DNA of 60,004 nucleotides. It comes from Streptomyces albiflavescens (GTDB lineage: Bacteria > Actinomycetota > Actinomycetes > Streptomycetales > Streptomycetaceae). The stretch is from positions 27,496 to 87,499 of the forward strand of contig NZ_BMMM01000012.1 in NCBI RefSeq assembly GCF_014645835.1. Direction: 5' to 3'. A program made the position numbers and the translations under genes. The notes beneath the pieces were generated by a model that was not told the DNA's origin, ran no database searches, and saw nothing but the letters and a program-made list of their open reading frames with translations. Positions 31,550-40,610 of the stretch are shown one piece after another (within the stretch, counting starts at the first letter, position 1; every line of letters starts with the position of its first letter).

Positions 31550-34078
31550 TCAGATCACCGCGCCGCTCGGCGCCGTGGCCGGGCTGCTGCCGGCAGGCAC
31601 GCTGCTCCCCGGTGCGCTGGCGGTGGTGCTCGCCGGGGCACTGGAGGCCGGGCCGCTCGCGGAGTCCGACGTGGACGGCGTCGTCGGCGTGCTGGACGTC
31701 GGCGTCTCGGAAGGCGTGTCCGACGGGGTCGGCGTCGGCGACGTCGAGGTGGTCGGCGGCTTCGACGTGGACGACGGCGGCTTGGACGTGGACGACGGGG
31801 GCTTCGAAGGCGACTTGGACGGCGACTTCGAGGGCGTACCCGAACCGTGCGTGCCGCTCGGATCGTCGGACGGCTCACCGCTGCCCGTGTCCGAAGGCGT
31901 CGGATCGTCCGACGTCCCGTACGTGCCGTCGGGCCCCGGATCCGTGGGCGTCGCCGCGACCCCCGTGTCGGAGTCGCCGCCCTTCTTCGCCTTGTCCGCG
32001 CCCAGGCTGTCCTCGTCGCTGCCCTGGCTGGCCGAGGGGTTGACGCCGACCTTCTCGGACGGGGTGTCGTTGTGGTCCGAGGTCGCGCCGAGCGTCACCA
32101 CGGTGCCGAGCACGGCGGCGAGGAGCGCGCCCGCGCCCGCGGCCACCAGGTTGCGCCGGGTACCGCTCACCAAGCGGCCCGTGATGCCCGAACGCTTCGG
32201 CGCGGGGCCGCCGGGGGCTGCCCGGTGGGTGACCAGCGTGGAGGGCTCGCCGGGGGGTTCGGCCATCGTGAAGGCCGCCGGTACGCCACCGGGCGGCGAC
32301 GCCGACTCCTCGTAGCGGGCGTCGGACACCTCCTCCCCAACGGTGGACCCGAGGCCGGGTGTGTCGCCGGAGCGGTCGGCGACCAGCGCGAGGGCGCGGC
32401 GGCCCGCGACCGTGCCGCGCTTGTCGGCGAGGGCGCCACGCAGCCCGATGGAGGCCTCCAGCTCGGCGCGGGCCCGGTCCAGTTGGTCGCCGCAGAGCGC
32501 GAGGATGCCCAACTCGTGGTGGAAGTAGGCCTGTTCGCCGACCGCGCCGGAGAGCCGGGAGGCCTCGACCCCGGACCGCAGCGCGCGCTCCCAGGCGTTC
32601 CAGTGCAGGCCGGCGGCGAACGCGGGCGCGGCCGTGCGGGCCAGCCTCACGGCGACGCTCTCGTTCTCCTCGCCGATCGGGGCCGTGGTGAGCGGGACCA
32701 GCACGGTGAGCGCCGCGAGCAGCGCGTCCGCCTCGGCACAGACCCGCTCCGGGGTGACCGAGGGGTGCCCGGCCCACCAGGTGTAGTGCTGAGCCGCGGC
32801 GCGGGCCTGCTCCTCGATGCCGTCCACGTAAACGGCGGCTTCCAGCTGGGCCTGCACTCCGGCGGCGAGCCGGTAGCGCGAGCCGACCGGGGAGACCAGC
32901 GCGCAGCTCGCCAGTTCGGCGAGTGCGGCGTCGGCGTGGGTGTCGCCCACGAGCGCGGGCAGGTGCGCCTGGTGCGGCACCTCGCCGCCGAGCGCGACCG
33001 CGAACCGCAGGGTGGCGCGGGCGGATTCACTCAGCCGGGAGGCGAGCAGCGCGGCGGGCGCGGCCCCCTCGGCGAGCGACGGCAGCGGTACCTCGTGGCC
33101 GTCCTCGGCGTCGAAGGGCGCGTCGACCGGCACTTGCTGGAAGACGCCGAACTCGTCGACGGCGCCCTGGCTGGCCCGCAGCTGGTCGCGTTGCCGCAGC
33201 AGTGCCCCGGCCTGCATGAAGCGCAGGGGAAGGCCCTCGGACTCGAACCAGAGGTCGCCCGCCCAGTTCGACTCGTCCTCGGTCAGGACGCGGCCGACGG
33301 CACGCTCCAGGAGTTCGAGGCCCGCGCTGCGGTCGAGCCCGCCCAGGAACACCTCTTCGAGGAGGGAGTCGCTGGACGGCGCGGGGACGTCGGGCGTCGC
33401 GCTGATGACGAAGGCGCACTCGGGGGTGGCGTCGAGCAGCTCGTCGAGCGCGCTGCCGCCGAACTCCACGTCGTCGAGGACGACGACCGCGCCGATCTCG
33501 TGAACGAGCCGGTGCAGTTCGTCCCGTTCCGGGCGGTGCAGGGGCGCGTCGTAGACGGCGGCGAACAGCTCGTGCAGCAGATCGCCGGCTGTGCGCCGGT
33601 AGCCGGAGAGACGTACGACGCCGTCGGGCGCGAGGTCCGCGCAGTCCTCGGCGACCGCGTCGAGCAGGCTGGTGCGGCCCGAGCCGGAGGGTCCGGTGAG
33701 GCGTACCGAGCGACCGCGCGCGAGGAGGCGTACGAGCCGCTCACGCTCCTCCTGGCGCTCCAGGAGCGGCAGCCGGGGCTGCGCCGGCCCCGGCGGGACG
33801 GGCGGCTGAGCCGCGCGGGCCCGCTCGACGCGTTCGGCGGCGCTGAACTTCGCCGGCGGCCGCGGCCGCTCGTGCGGCGGGCAGTTCTCGATCTCGCTGC
33901 CGTCGACGGGGTTGACGGTGAGCAGGAAGTCGCCCGAGACGAGCTGAACCGTGCGGGCGGGCACGGGCGAATGCTGGCCCAGGTCGGGTGTGAGCGGATC
34001 GCGCGGCGGGCGCGAGCGAGGCGCCTGGCCGTCGTCGTCATGGCCGTACTCTTCGGGTCCCCGGTTGTTCGGGTCCAT
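31550..34078 (-). CDS. Membrane-anchored P-loop ATPase with Ser/Thr/Pro-rich tail
   Basis: The product is 842 aa. A polar N-terminus (about 1-100) is followed by an AAA/STAND-like ATPase: Walker A GPSGSGRTS (129-137) and Walker B VVVLDDVEF (198-206). A long alpha-helical region, TPR-like in places (AYFHHELGILALCGDQLDRARAELEA is split about 517-542), precedes a single membrane helix at about 645-665. The last 175 residues are Ser/Thr/Pro/Gly-rich, including SKSPSKPPSSTSKPP repeats, and are probably outside the membrane. This suggests a sensor or scaffold linking cytoplasmic ATPase to the wall. Partner and role are unknown. Confidence 0.8.
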   Translation of the reverse strand: MDPNNRGPEEYGHDDDGQAPRSRPPRDPLTPDLGQHSPVPARTVQLVSGDFLLTVNPVDGSEIENCPPHERPRPPAKFSAAERVERARAAQPPVPPGPAQPRLPLLERQEERERLVRLLARGRSVRLTGPSGSGRTSLLDAVAEDCADLAPDGVVRLSGYRRTAGDLLHELFAAVYDAPLHRPERDELHRLVHEIGAVVVLDDVEFGGSALDELLDATPECAFVISATPDVPAPSSDSLLEEVFLGGLDRSAGLELLERAVGRVLTEDESNWAGDLWFESEGLPLRFMQAGALLRQRDQLRASQGAVDEFGVFQQVPVDAPFDAEDGHEVPLPSLAEGAAPAALLASRLSESARATLRFAVALGGEVPHQAHLPALVGDTHADAALAELASCALVSPVGSRYRLAAGVQAQLEAAVYVDGIEEQARAAAQHYTWWAGHPSVTPERVCAEADALLAALTVLVPLTTAPIGEENESVAVRLARTAAPAFAAGLHWNAWERALRSGVEASRLSGAVGEQAYFHHELGILALCGDQLDRARAELEASIGLRGALADKRGTVAGRRALALVADRSGDTPGLGSTVGEEVSDARYEESASPPGGVPAAFTMAEPPGEPSTLVTHRAAPGGPAPKRSGITGRLVSGTRRNLVAAGAGALLAAVLGTVVTLGATSDHNDTPSEKVGVNPSASQGSDEDSLGADKAKKGGDSDTGVAATPTDPGPDGTYGTSDDPTPSDTGSGEPSDDPSGTHGSGTPSKSPSKSPSKPPSSTSKPPSSTSKPPTTSTSPTPTPSDTPSETPTSSTPTTPSTSDSASGPASSAPASTTASAPGSSVPAGSSPATAPSGAVI

Positions 34079-34349
34079 GTTCCAAGCCCCCCAAAAGCGT
34101 CGTGTGCCGAGCCCCTCCCGGCCTTACTGCACACCGCGCTGTCGCTTCTGGTCCGGTGCCCGCTCGTAGGGTTTCGGGTGGCGGGCAGCCGAACCCTAAA
34201 CCTTCGCACAGTATCTACGAACTGCCGGGGTACCGCGCCGTCCGAGACGTCACAGCTTCGTGAGGATTGTGCGCGTGGTGCGTTTCGTACGCCGGTCAGG
34301 ACGCGTGTACGAGGTCTCACTCCCGAGGCGGTGACACGCCCCTGGTGGC
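34079..34349. promoter_or_regulatory. Region upstream of the ATPase gene
   Basis: This 271-bp region contains an imperfect inverted repeat at 34167-34198 (TAGGGTTTCGG and CCGAACCCTA). It could terminate the STAS gene or be an operator for the ATPase gene. No gene is seen here. Confidence 0.4.
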
Positions 34350-34673
34350 TCAGACCCGGGGCAGGGAGTCCACCCCGATGCCGCCCTCGATCGCCAGGAT
34401 CCGGTGCAGTCGGGTGGCGACCAGCAGGCGCTGCATCTGCGGTGGTACGCCGCGCAGCACGAGCCGTCGGCCGCACCGCCCGGCCCGTCGGTGGGCCCCC
34501 ATGATGACACCGAGCCCGGTGGCGTCCCAGGAGTCCAGCTCGGACAGGTCCAGCACCAGGTCGCCGACTCCGTCGTCGACGGCCGAGTGCAGGACCGTAC
34601 GGGCGTCCGCCGCGCTGCGTACGTCGAGGCGGCCCCCGACGACCAGCTCGGCGTGGTCGCCCCTGATGTACAT
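34350..34673 (-). CDS. STAS domain protein (anti-sigma factor antagonist-like)
   Basis: The product is 107 aa, a single STAS domain. In SpoIIAA-type antagonists a conserved Ser follows the Asp of DSSG/DSTG and is phosphorylated by an anti-sigma kinase. Here the motif reads LDSWDATGLGVIMGAHRRAG, so that Ser is Ala, with Thr next to it. Thr might be used, or the protein may be constitutively in one state. It is on the same strand as the ATPase gene, separated by about 270 bp. Confidence 0.85.
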   Translation of the reverse strand: MYIRGDHAELVVGGRLDVRSAADARTVLHSAVDDGVGDLVLDLSELDSWDATGLGVIMGAHRRAGRCGRRLVLRGVPPQMQRLLVATRLHRILAIEGGIGVDSLPRV

Positions 34674-34885
34674 ATGCGCTCCCCGAGAGTGCGTCTCGTA
34701 CTCCGCGTGTGTCTGTTCGCAGTCGCGTCTGTCTGTTGTGCACGGTCTGACTGCCTGAAGGCCGCAGAGGTTGCCGTCTGTAAGCGAACCGATACCGAAT
34801 TCACCTCATGGAGTGATACCCCAGAGGCGCGTGCGGTTTCCGTGCCTGGGTGCGGCGCCCTTGTCCGGGCGCCGCAGAATCGTTC

Positions 34886-35734
34886 TCAGTGCTTGTAGAA
34901 GCCCTGCCCGCTCTTGCGCCCGATGTCACCGGCGTCAACCATCCGGCGCATCAGCTCCGGTGGGGCGAACTTCTCGTCCTGGGTCTCGGTGTAGATGTTG
35001 CTGGTGGCGTGCAGCAGGATGTCGACACCCGTCAGGTCGGCGGTGGCCAGGGGGCCCATGGCGTGGCCGAAGCCCAGCTTGCAGGCGAGGTCGATGTCCT
35101 CGGCGGTGGCCACGCCCGACTCGTACAGCTTCGTCGCCTCGACGACGAGCGCCGAGATGAGGCGGGTGGTCACAAAACCGGCGACGTCGCGGTTGACGAC
35201 GATGCAGGTCTTGCCGACGGACTCGGCGAACGCCCGCGCGGTGGCGAGCGTTTCGTCGCTCGTCTTGTAGCCGCGCACCAGCTCGACGAGCTGCATCATC
35301 GGCACCGGCGAGAAGAAGTGCACGCCGACGACCCGCTCGGGGTGCTCGGTGGCCGCCGCGATCTTGGTGATCGGGATGGCGGAGGTGTTGGAGGCGAGCA
35401 CGGCGTCGTCGCGGACGATCTTGTCGAGCGTCCGGAAGATCTCGTGCTTGACCTCGAGCTTTTCGAAGACGGCCTCGACGACGATGTCGGCGTCGGCGGC
35501 CGCGTCCAGGTCGGTGGTGGCGGTGATGCGCGCGAGCGCCGCGTCCGCGTCCGCGGCCTCCAGCCTGCCCTTGCTCACGAACTTGTCGTACGAGGCCCTG
35601 ATGCCGTCGAGGCCCCGGGCCAGCGCCTCGTCGGTGACATCGCGCAGGACGACGTCCCAACCCGCCTGGGCGGAGACCTGGGCGATACCGGACCCCATGA
35701 GTCCGGCTCCGATGACCGCGAGCTTCCGTGCCAC
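34886..35734 (-). CDS. 3-hydroxybutyryl-CoA dehydrogenase
   Basis: The product is 282 aa, the size of Hbd/PaaH2-type enzymes. The N-terminal Rossmann fold has GAGLMGSG for NAD(P). VVEAVFEKLEVKHE, SNTSAIPIT and the catalytic VGVHFFSPVPMMQLVE (His) are present, with a C-terminal dimer domain. It reduces acetoacetyl-CoA to 3-hydroxybutyryl-CoA. GTG at 35734 has GGGGAG six bases upstream. It could act after the thiolase at 14776 in an ethylmalonyl-CoA or butyryl-CoA route. Confidence 0.92.
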   Translation of the reverse strand: MARKLAVIGAGLMGSGIAQVSAQAGWDVVLRDVTDEALARGLDGIRASYDKFVSKGRLEAADADAALARITATTDLDAAADADIVVEAVFEKLEVKHEIFRTLDKIVRDDAVLASNTSAIPITKIAAATEHPERVVGVHFFSPVPMMQLVELVRGYKTSDETLATARAFAESVGKTCIVVNRDVAGFVTTRLISALVVEATKLYESGVATAEDIDLACKLGFGHAMGPLATADLTGVDILLHATSNIYTETQDEKFAPPELMRRMVDAGDIGRKSGQGFYKH

Positions 35735-35858
35735 TCCGACTCCCCTTAACACGCTGTTCAAGTTGCCTCTTCGGCGGACCTTAGCGCTCGGGCGTGCCTG
35801 TGTGACCGGTAAGTAATGCGCGTCACGTCTCAACTGACGGACATCACACCGGGGCGTG

Positions 35859-36500
35859 TCATTCCGCCGCCCGTACGGCGTAGTTGAGGACCTTCTCGCT
35901 CAACAGCTCCTCCATGTCGTCGAGGAGCACCAGCACTTCACGTGACACTTCACCCGGATTCCGACCGGCCATCATTTCTCGTCCGATAACGGACATGACG
36001 GTCTGGTGAACCCAGTTGATCTGACCGGCCATCAGGCCGGGCAGAGGGTCGTCGGCGGGCGCGCCGGTCTCCTCGCGCAGCGCCTCCTCCAACTTGTCGA
36101 CGACCTCCTGACTGATCGCCCACAGCCGCGAGCGGAGCGCGGGGGCGTCGTGGATGACCCGCATGAAACGGGCGTAACCGTCCATCAGGCCGAGCCGGGG
36201 CGAGACGGCCTCGAGCTCTTCGCGCAGTTCGCGCACCACCGCGGCGGCGGCCGACTCACCCTTCTCCCGGCCGCGCACCCAGCGGGCGAGCCGGTCGACG
36301 ACCCCTTTGGAGCGGTCGAGGAAGAGGTCCTCCTTGGCCGGGAAGTAGTTGTAGACGGTGTTGACGGAGACGTTCGCGGCGTCCGCCACCTCCGCCACCG
36401 TCACCGCGTCGAACCCGCGCTCCAGGAACAGTCCCGTGGCGACATCCGAGATGTACTGCCTGGTCTGCCGCTTCTTGCGCTCCCTGAGTCCCTCAGCCAT
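35859..36500 (-). CDS. TetR family transcriptional regulator
   Basis: The product is 213 aa. The N-terminal HTH (about 10-56) has VAEVADAANVSVNTVYNYFPAKEDLF. The ligand domain is unclassified. It is divergent from a DrrAB-like ABC exporter with an 80-bp gap, so it is its likely repressor. The gap is unusually AT-rich and contains GAGTC-N16-GACTC. Confidence 0.88.
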   Translation of the reverse strand: MAEGLRERKKRQTRQYISDVATGLFLERGFDAVTVAEVADAANVSVNTVYNYFPAKEDLFLDRSKGVVDRLARWVRGREKGESAAAAVVRELREELEAVSPRLGLMDGYARFMRVIHDAPALRSRLWAISQEVVDKLEEALREETGAPADDPLPGLMAGQINWVHQTVMSVIGREMMAGRNPGEVSREVLVLLDDMEELLSEKVLNYAVRAAE

Positions 36501-36580
36501 GCCCGCATCGTAGCTTTCACTGGACCCTCTTAAATCTTGGAGTCATTGCAAAATTTCAGGGACTCTGTTTTTCTGAGGAC
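36501..36580. promoter_or_regulatory. Divergent promoter/operator, TetR and ABC exporter
   Basis: This 80-bp, AT-rich gap has TTAAATCTTGGAGTC and ATTGCAAAATTTCAGG. GAGTC and GACTC lie 16 bp apart as an inverted pair. It is the only place for both promoters and the TetR operator. Confidence 0.5.
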
Positions 36581-37363
36581 ATGGCAATCATCAGTACGGC
36601 CGGTCTGGCCCATACCTTCCGGACGAAGCGCGGCCCGGTGGAGGCGGTACGCGGTATCGACCTCACCGTGCGGCCGGGCGAGATCCTCGGGTTCCTCGGG
36701 CCGAACGGCGCGGGCAAGACGACCACGCTCCGGATGCTCACCACACTGCTGCCGCCCACCGGCGGCGCGGCCACGGTCGCGGGCTGTGACCTGGCCACCG
36801 ACCCGGGCGGAGTGCGCCGCGCCACCGGCTATGTGGCGCAGTCGGGCGGCGTCGACCCGCAGGTGACGGTGCGGGAGGAACTCGTCACCCAGGGACGGCT
36901 GTATCGACTGACGAAGACCCAGGCGGTCGAGCGCGCACAGGAGTTGGCGCGCGACCTGGACCTCGCGGAGTTGCTCGACCGCAGAACAGCCGCGCTCTCC
37001 GGCGGCCAACGGCGTCGCCTCGACATCGCGATGGGGCTCACCCACCGCCCCCAGGTGCTCTTCCTCGACGAGCCGACGACGGGTCTGGACCCCGGCAGCC
37101 GGGCCGACCTCTGGGACCTGGTCCGCCGACTGCGCGACGAGTACGGCACCACGGTCTTCCTGACCACCCACTACCTCGACGAGGCGGACGCCCTCGCCGA
37201 CCGGCTCGTGATCGTCGACAAGGGAGTCGTGGTGACCGAGGGAACCCCCGGCGCACTGAAGCTGGAGTACGGCGGCTCGATCGACGCGACGCTCCAGGAC
37301 ACGTTCCTCGCGATCACCGGACGCGGCCCCGCGTCGGCCGACTCCGCACCCGTGGCCGTATAG
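36581..37363 (+). CDS. Daunorubicin-resistance-type ABC transporter ATP-binding protein
   Basis: The product is 260 aa. Walker A is GPNGAGKTT, signature LSGGQRRRLDIAMGL, Walker B LFLDEPTTGLDP and H-loop TTHYLDEAD. The order and C-terminus fit DrrA-type ATPases of drug exporters. It is the first gene of an operon with the permease at 37404 and is divergent from its putative TetR regulator. Confidence 0.92.
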   Translation: MAIISTAGLAHTFRTKRGPVEAVRGIDLTVRPGEILGFLGPNGAGKTTTLRMLTTLLPPTGGAATVAGCDLATDPGGVRRATGYVAQSGGVDPQVTVREELVTQGRLYRLTKTQAVERAQELARDLDLAELLDRRTAALSGGQRRRLDIAMGLTHRPQVLFLDEPTTGLDPGSRADLWDLVRRLRDEYGTTVFLTTHYLDEADALADRLVIVDKGVVVTEGTPGALKLEYGGSIDATLQDTFLAITGRGPASADSAPVAV

Positions 37364-37403
37364 CCGACTCCCTCCCCCGTATCCATAGAGGACCTGGAAC
37401 GAC

Positions 37404-38153
37404 ATGCTGCTCCACGACACCGCGCTGATCTTCGGCCGCTACGCCCGCCAGACCCTGCGCTCCCGCTTCGCGATGCTCTTCGGCGTCCTGATGCCGCTGC
37501 TGTACCTCCTCTTCTTCGGCCCTCTCCTGACCGACCTGCCGCTCGGCTCGCCGGGCAACTCCTGGCAGGTCCTGGTCCCCGGGCTGCTGCTCCAACTCGG
37601 GCTGTTCGGAGCCGCGTTCGCCGGATTCACGATCATCATCGAGAAGAACCAGGGGATCGTGGAGCGGATGCGGGTCACCCCCGTCAGCCGGCTGGCACTG
37701 CTCCTCGGCAGGGTGCTGCGCGATGCCGCCGTCTTCGTCTTCCAGGCCGTGCTGCTGGTCCTGGCGGCGCTGGCGATGGGCCTGCGCGCCCCGGTCACCG
37801 GCATCCTGATCGGCTTCGCGTTCGTCGCCCTGCTGACGCTCTCCCTCGCCTCCCTCTCGTACGCCCTGGCCATGAAGGTCCGCACACCGCAGGAGTTCGG
37901 CCCCGCGATCAACGCGATGACGATGCCGTCCATGCTGCTGTCGGGCCTGATGCTGCCGATGACCCTGGCGCCGGGCTGGCTGAACGTGCTCTCCCACTTC
38001 ATGCCGTTCCGCTACCTGGTGGACGCGGTGCGCGACGCGTACGTGGGCTCGTACGCCACGGCCCACATGCTGTACGGCGTCCTGGTCGCCCTCGGCTTCT
38101 CGGCGCTCTCCGTGACGGTGGGCACACGAGTCTTCCGGAAGGCCGGAGCGTAA
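37404..38153 (+). CDS. DrrB-type ABC-2 permease
   Basis: The product is 249 aa with six membrane helices. MPLLYLLFFGPLL, IIIEKNQGIVERMRVTPVSR and SGLMLPMTLAPGWLNVLSHFMPFRYLVDAVR are typical of the DrrB/ABC-2 family. It is 40 bp downstream of its ATPase. Substrate is probably a hydrophobic drug or lipid. Confidence 0.92.
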   Translation: MLLHDTALIFGRYARQTLRSRFAMLFGVLMPLLYLLFFGPLLTDLPLGSPGNSWQVLVPGLLLQLGLFGAAFAGFTIIIEKNQGIVERMRVTPVSRLALLLGRVLRDAAVFVFQAVLLVLAALAMGLRAPVTGILIGFAFVALLTLSLASLSYALAMKVRTPQEFGPAINAMTMPSMLLSGLMLPMTLAPGWLNVLSHFMPFRYLVDAVRDAYVGSYATAHMLYGVLVALGFSALSVTVGTRVFRKAGA

Positions 38154-38166
38154 CTACGCTGGCCTC

Positions 38167-38739
38167 ATGGTCAATCTGACGCGCATCTACACCAGGACCG
38201 GCGACCAGGGCACCACCGCCCTCGGCGACATGAGCAGGGTCGCCAAGACCGATCTGCGGATCTCGGCGTACGCGGACGCCAACGAGGCGAACGCGGTGAT
38301 CGGGACGGCGATCGCGCTCGGCGGCCTGGACGAGGAGATCGTCAAGGTGCTCACCCGCGTCCAGAACGATCTGTTCGACGTGGGCGCGGACCTGTCGACT
38401 CCGGTGGTCCAGAACCCGCAGTTCCCGCCGCTGCGGGTGGAGCAGTTCTACATCGACAAGCTGGAGGCGGACTGCGACCTCTTCAACGAGCGGCTGGAGA
38501 AGCTGCGCTCCTTCATCCTGCCCGGCGGCACGCCCGGCGCGGCGCTGCTGCACCAGGCGTGCACGGTTGTCCGGCGGGCTGAGCGCTCCACCTGGGCCGC
38601 CCTGGAGGCGCACGGTGAGGTCATGAATCCGCTCACCGCGACCTACCTCAACCGGCTATCGGACCTGCTGTTCATCCTGGCCCGTACGGCCAACGGTGAG
38701 GTCGGGGACGTGCTGTGGGTCCCGGGCGGGGAGCGCTGA
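38167..38739 (+). CDS. Cob(I)yrinic acid a,c-diamide adenosyltransferase (PduO type)
   Basis: The product is 190 aa. It transfers adenosine from ATP to cob(I)alamin, making the coenzyme that IcmA needs. The N-terminal ATP motif YTRTGDQGTTALGD and the later RRAERSTWAALEAHGEVMNPLTATYLNRLSDLLFILAR region (in two parts) are PduO-type features. It lies 13 bp after the ABC permease. The 3' end overlaps a convergent membrane-protein gene by 84 bp. Confidence 0.93.
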   Translation: MVNLTRIYTRTGDQGTTALGDMSRVAKTDLRISAYADANEANAVIGTAIALGGLDEEIVKVLTRVQNDLFDVGADLSTPVVQNPQFPPLRVEQFYIDKLEADCDLFNERLEKLRSFILPGGTPGAALLHQACTVVRRAERSTWAALEAHGEVMNPLTATYLNRLSDLLFILARTANGEVGDVLWVPGGER

Positions 38740-39270
38740 CGCCGGGGCCTTCTTCGGCCACAGCGCGTAGGTGAGGGCGACCAGGCCATGGATCGCCGTC
38801 GCTCGCAGCGCCACCCACTGGAAGGACCGCAGCGAGTCCGTGTCGCCGTCGCCCACGTACTGGATCGCGGCCTGCAGGAGGGCGCAGGCGACGGCGGCCG
38901 CCAGCACCGTACGCAGCCACATCCTGCCCTCGTGCCTGGCCCGGGCCATCCCGTGACGGGGTGGCCTCACCGGGGGCGGGCCCCCGGCGAGCCGGTGCGC
39001 GGCGTGGCCGTCGAGCCATCGGATCGTGTAGTGGCCGTAGGCCACGGTGAAGCCGATGTACAGGGCGGCGAGCCCGTGCTCCCAGCCCGGCTTCGCGCCG
39101 TTCTTGAGGTCGACGGCGGTGACCACGAACAGCACCACCTCGAGCAACGGCTCGCACAACAGCAGCGCCACGCTCGTGCGACGCCACTTCACCAGGTACC
39201 GGACGGCCAGCCCCGCCGCCAGCAGCACCCAGAAACCGACCTCGCACGCGACGATCAACCCGACGATCAC
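38656..39270 (-). CDS. Integral membrane protein of unknown function
   Basis: The product is 204 aa. GTG at 39270 has GAGGAG seven bases upstream. Four or five hydrophobic segments are present (VIVGLIVACEVGFW..., VALLLCEPLLEVVLFVV, GLAALYIGFTVAYG and WLRTVLAAAVACALLQ). A Pro-rich loop RLAGGPPPVRPP lies near the middle. Its 3' 84 bp overlap the adenosyltransferase on the other strand, so the true C-terminus is uncertain. Confidence 0.7.
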   Translation of the reverse strand: MIVGLIVACEVGFWVLLAAGLAVRYLVKWRRTSVALLLCEPLLEVVLFVVTAVDLKNGAKPGWEHGLAALYIGFTVAYGHYTIRWLDGHAAHRLAGGPPPVRPPRHGMARARHEGRMWLRTVLAAAVACALLQAAIQYVGDGDTDSLRSFQWVALRATAIHGLVALTYALWPKKAPASALPARDPQHVPDLTVGRTGQDEQQVR

Positions 39271-39422
39271 GGTTCGCTCCTCTCGATCCCCTTTCCAGGC
39301 TCCCGGCGGTCGGCGCCCGAATCGTCGTCGGCGGTGACGACGTCGCGGTACATCGAAAGATGCAGTTCCGGACCCTTCCCGGGAAGCACGCGGACGGCCC
39401 GTGCGCCGTGTTGGATGGACGT

Positions 39423-40610
39423 ATGGCCCTACGACTCCCCCGCCCGCACCGCGACGACGTGCGCATCGCGGTCGGCGGTCTGTTCGGCGGGCTCCTGCTG
39501 TGGGTCCTCGGCCTCGGTCCACGGGAGGCCACCGACAGCCTCGTCCTGCTGCCGCAGCGCTGGGCCCTGCTGGTGCCGCTGGTCGTCACGGCCGGCTGCG
39601 AGCTGCTGCGCCGCACCCGGCCCAGGCCGGCCCTACTGATCGGCACGGCCGCGCTGGTCGCGGACACGGTGACGCAGGGCAGCGTGGTCACGGTCGTGAT
39701 GTTCACCGACCTCATGTACGCGGCTGTTTTGTACGGCACCCCCGCCACCGCCCGGCGCCTGCCGTGGCTCACCGGACTGCTCACGGTGATCGGCGCGGTG
39801 GTGCCGCTCATGCTCTGGCGCGACCCTCAGGCCCTGCTGATCGGCGTGGGTGTCGGCGTGGTGGCGCTCGCGCCCGCCGCCACCGGCTGGGTGGTCCGCA
39901 ACCACCGCGACACCGCCATCGCCGAACGTCTGCGCGCCGAACAGACCGCCCTGCTCGCCGAGATGGACCGCACACAGGCGGTCACCGCCGAACGGGCCCG
40001 CATGGCACGGGAGCTGCACGACATGGTCGCCAACCATCTGTCCGCCATCGCCATCCACTCCACCGCCGCGCTCTCCCTCGACGACCCGAGGACGTCCAGG
40101 GAAGCCCTCTCGGTCATCCGCGAGAACAGCGTCGAGGGGTTGGCGGAGATGCGCCGGCTGATCGGCATCCTGCGCGACGGCAGCGGCGACCGGGAACCGA
40201 CCGCGGCCCCCACCCTCGACGGACTCGGCGCGCTGGTGGAGAGCGCCCGCGCCAACGGGCTCGATGTCGTGCTGGTGACCGACCACGCCGACGGACTCCC
40301 CGCACCGGTCGAGCTGGCGGCGTACCGCATCGTCCAGGAATCCCTGACCAACGCCCTCAAGCACGCCTCCCCCGGCGCGGTCAAGGTAGGGGTCGCCCAG
40401 CGGGACGGCTCCCTGACGGCGTGCGTCACCAGTCCGTACGGCGACCGGGGCGGGCCGCGGGCCCCGGGCTCGGGCGCCGGTCTGGTCGGCATGCGGGAGC
40501 GGGTCGCGCTGCTGCGCGGCACCCTCGAGGCCGGCCCCGAGGTTTCCCCCACCGGCAGGGTCTGGGCCGTCCGCGCCACCCTGCCCCTGACCCGAGGAGA
40601 ATCCGTATGA
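39423..40610 (+). CDS. chiS: Sensor histidine kinase ChiS
   Basis: The product is 395 aa. The N-terminus has five or six membrane helices (about 10-160). The HisKA_3 phospho-acceptor is ARMARELHDMVANHLSAIA, and the ATPase part has IVQESLTNALKHA and GAGLVGMRERV (G-box). ATG at 39423 follows GGATGG. Its stop overlaps the start of the response regulator, and the chitinase gene follows, as in the known ChiS-ChiR-ChiC locus. Confidence 0.88.
   Translation: MALRLPRPHRDDVRIAVGGLFGGLLLWVLGLGPREATDSLVLLPQRWALLVPLVVTAGCELLRRTRPRPALLIGTAALVADTVTQGSVVTVVMFTDLMYAAVLYGTPATARRLPWLTGLLTVIGAVVPLMLWRDPQALLIGVGVGVVALAPAATGWVVRNHRDTAIAERLRAEQTALLAEMDRTQAVTAERARMARELHDMVANHLSAIAIHSTAALSLDDPRTSREALSVIRENSVEGLAEMRRLIGILRDGSGDREPTAAPTLDGLGALVESARANGLDVVLVTDHADGLPAPVELAAYRIVQESLTNALKHASPGAVKVGVAQRDGSLTACVTSPYGDRGGPRAPGSGAGLVGMRERVALLRGTLEAGPEVSPTGRVWAVRATLPLTRGESV

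Noticed and set aside
31352..34504. Very long plus-strand frame opposite the ATPase gene
   Set aside because: Arg/Gly/Val shadow of the minus-strand gene, which has clear Walker motifs and a membrane helix.
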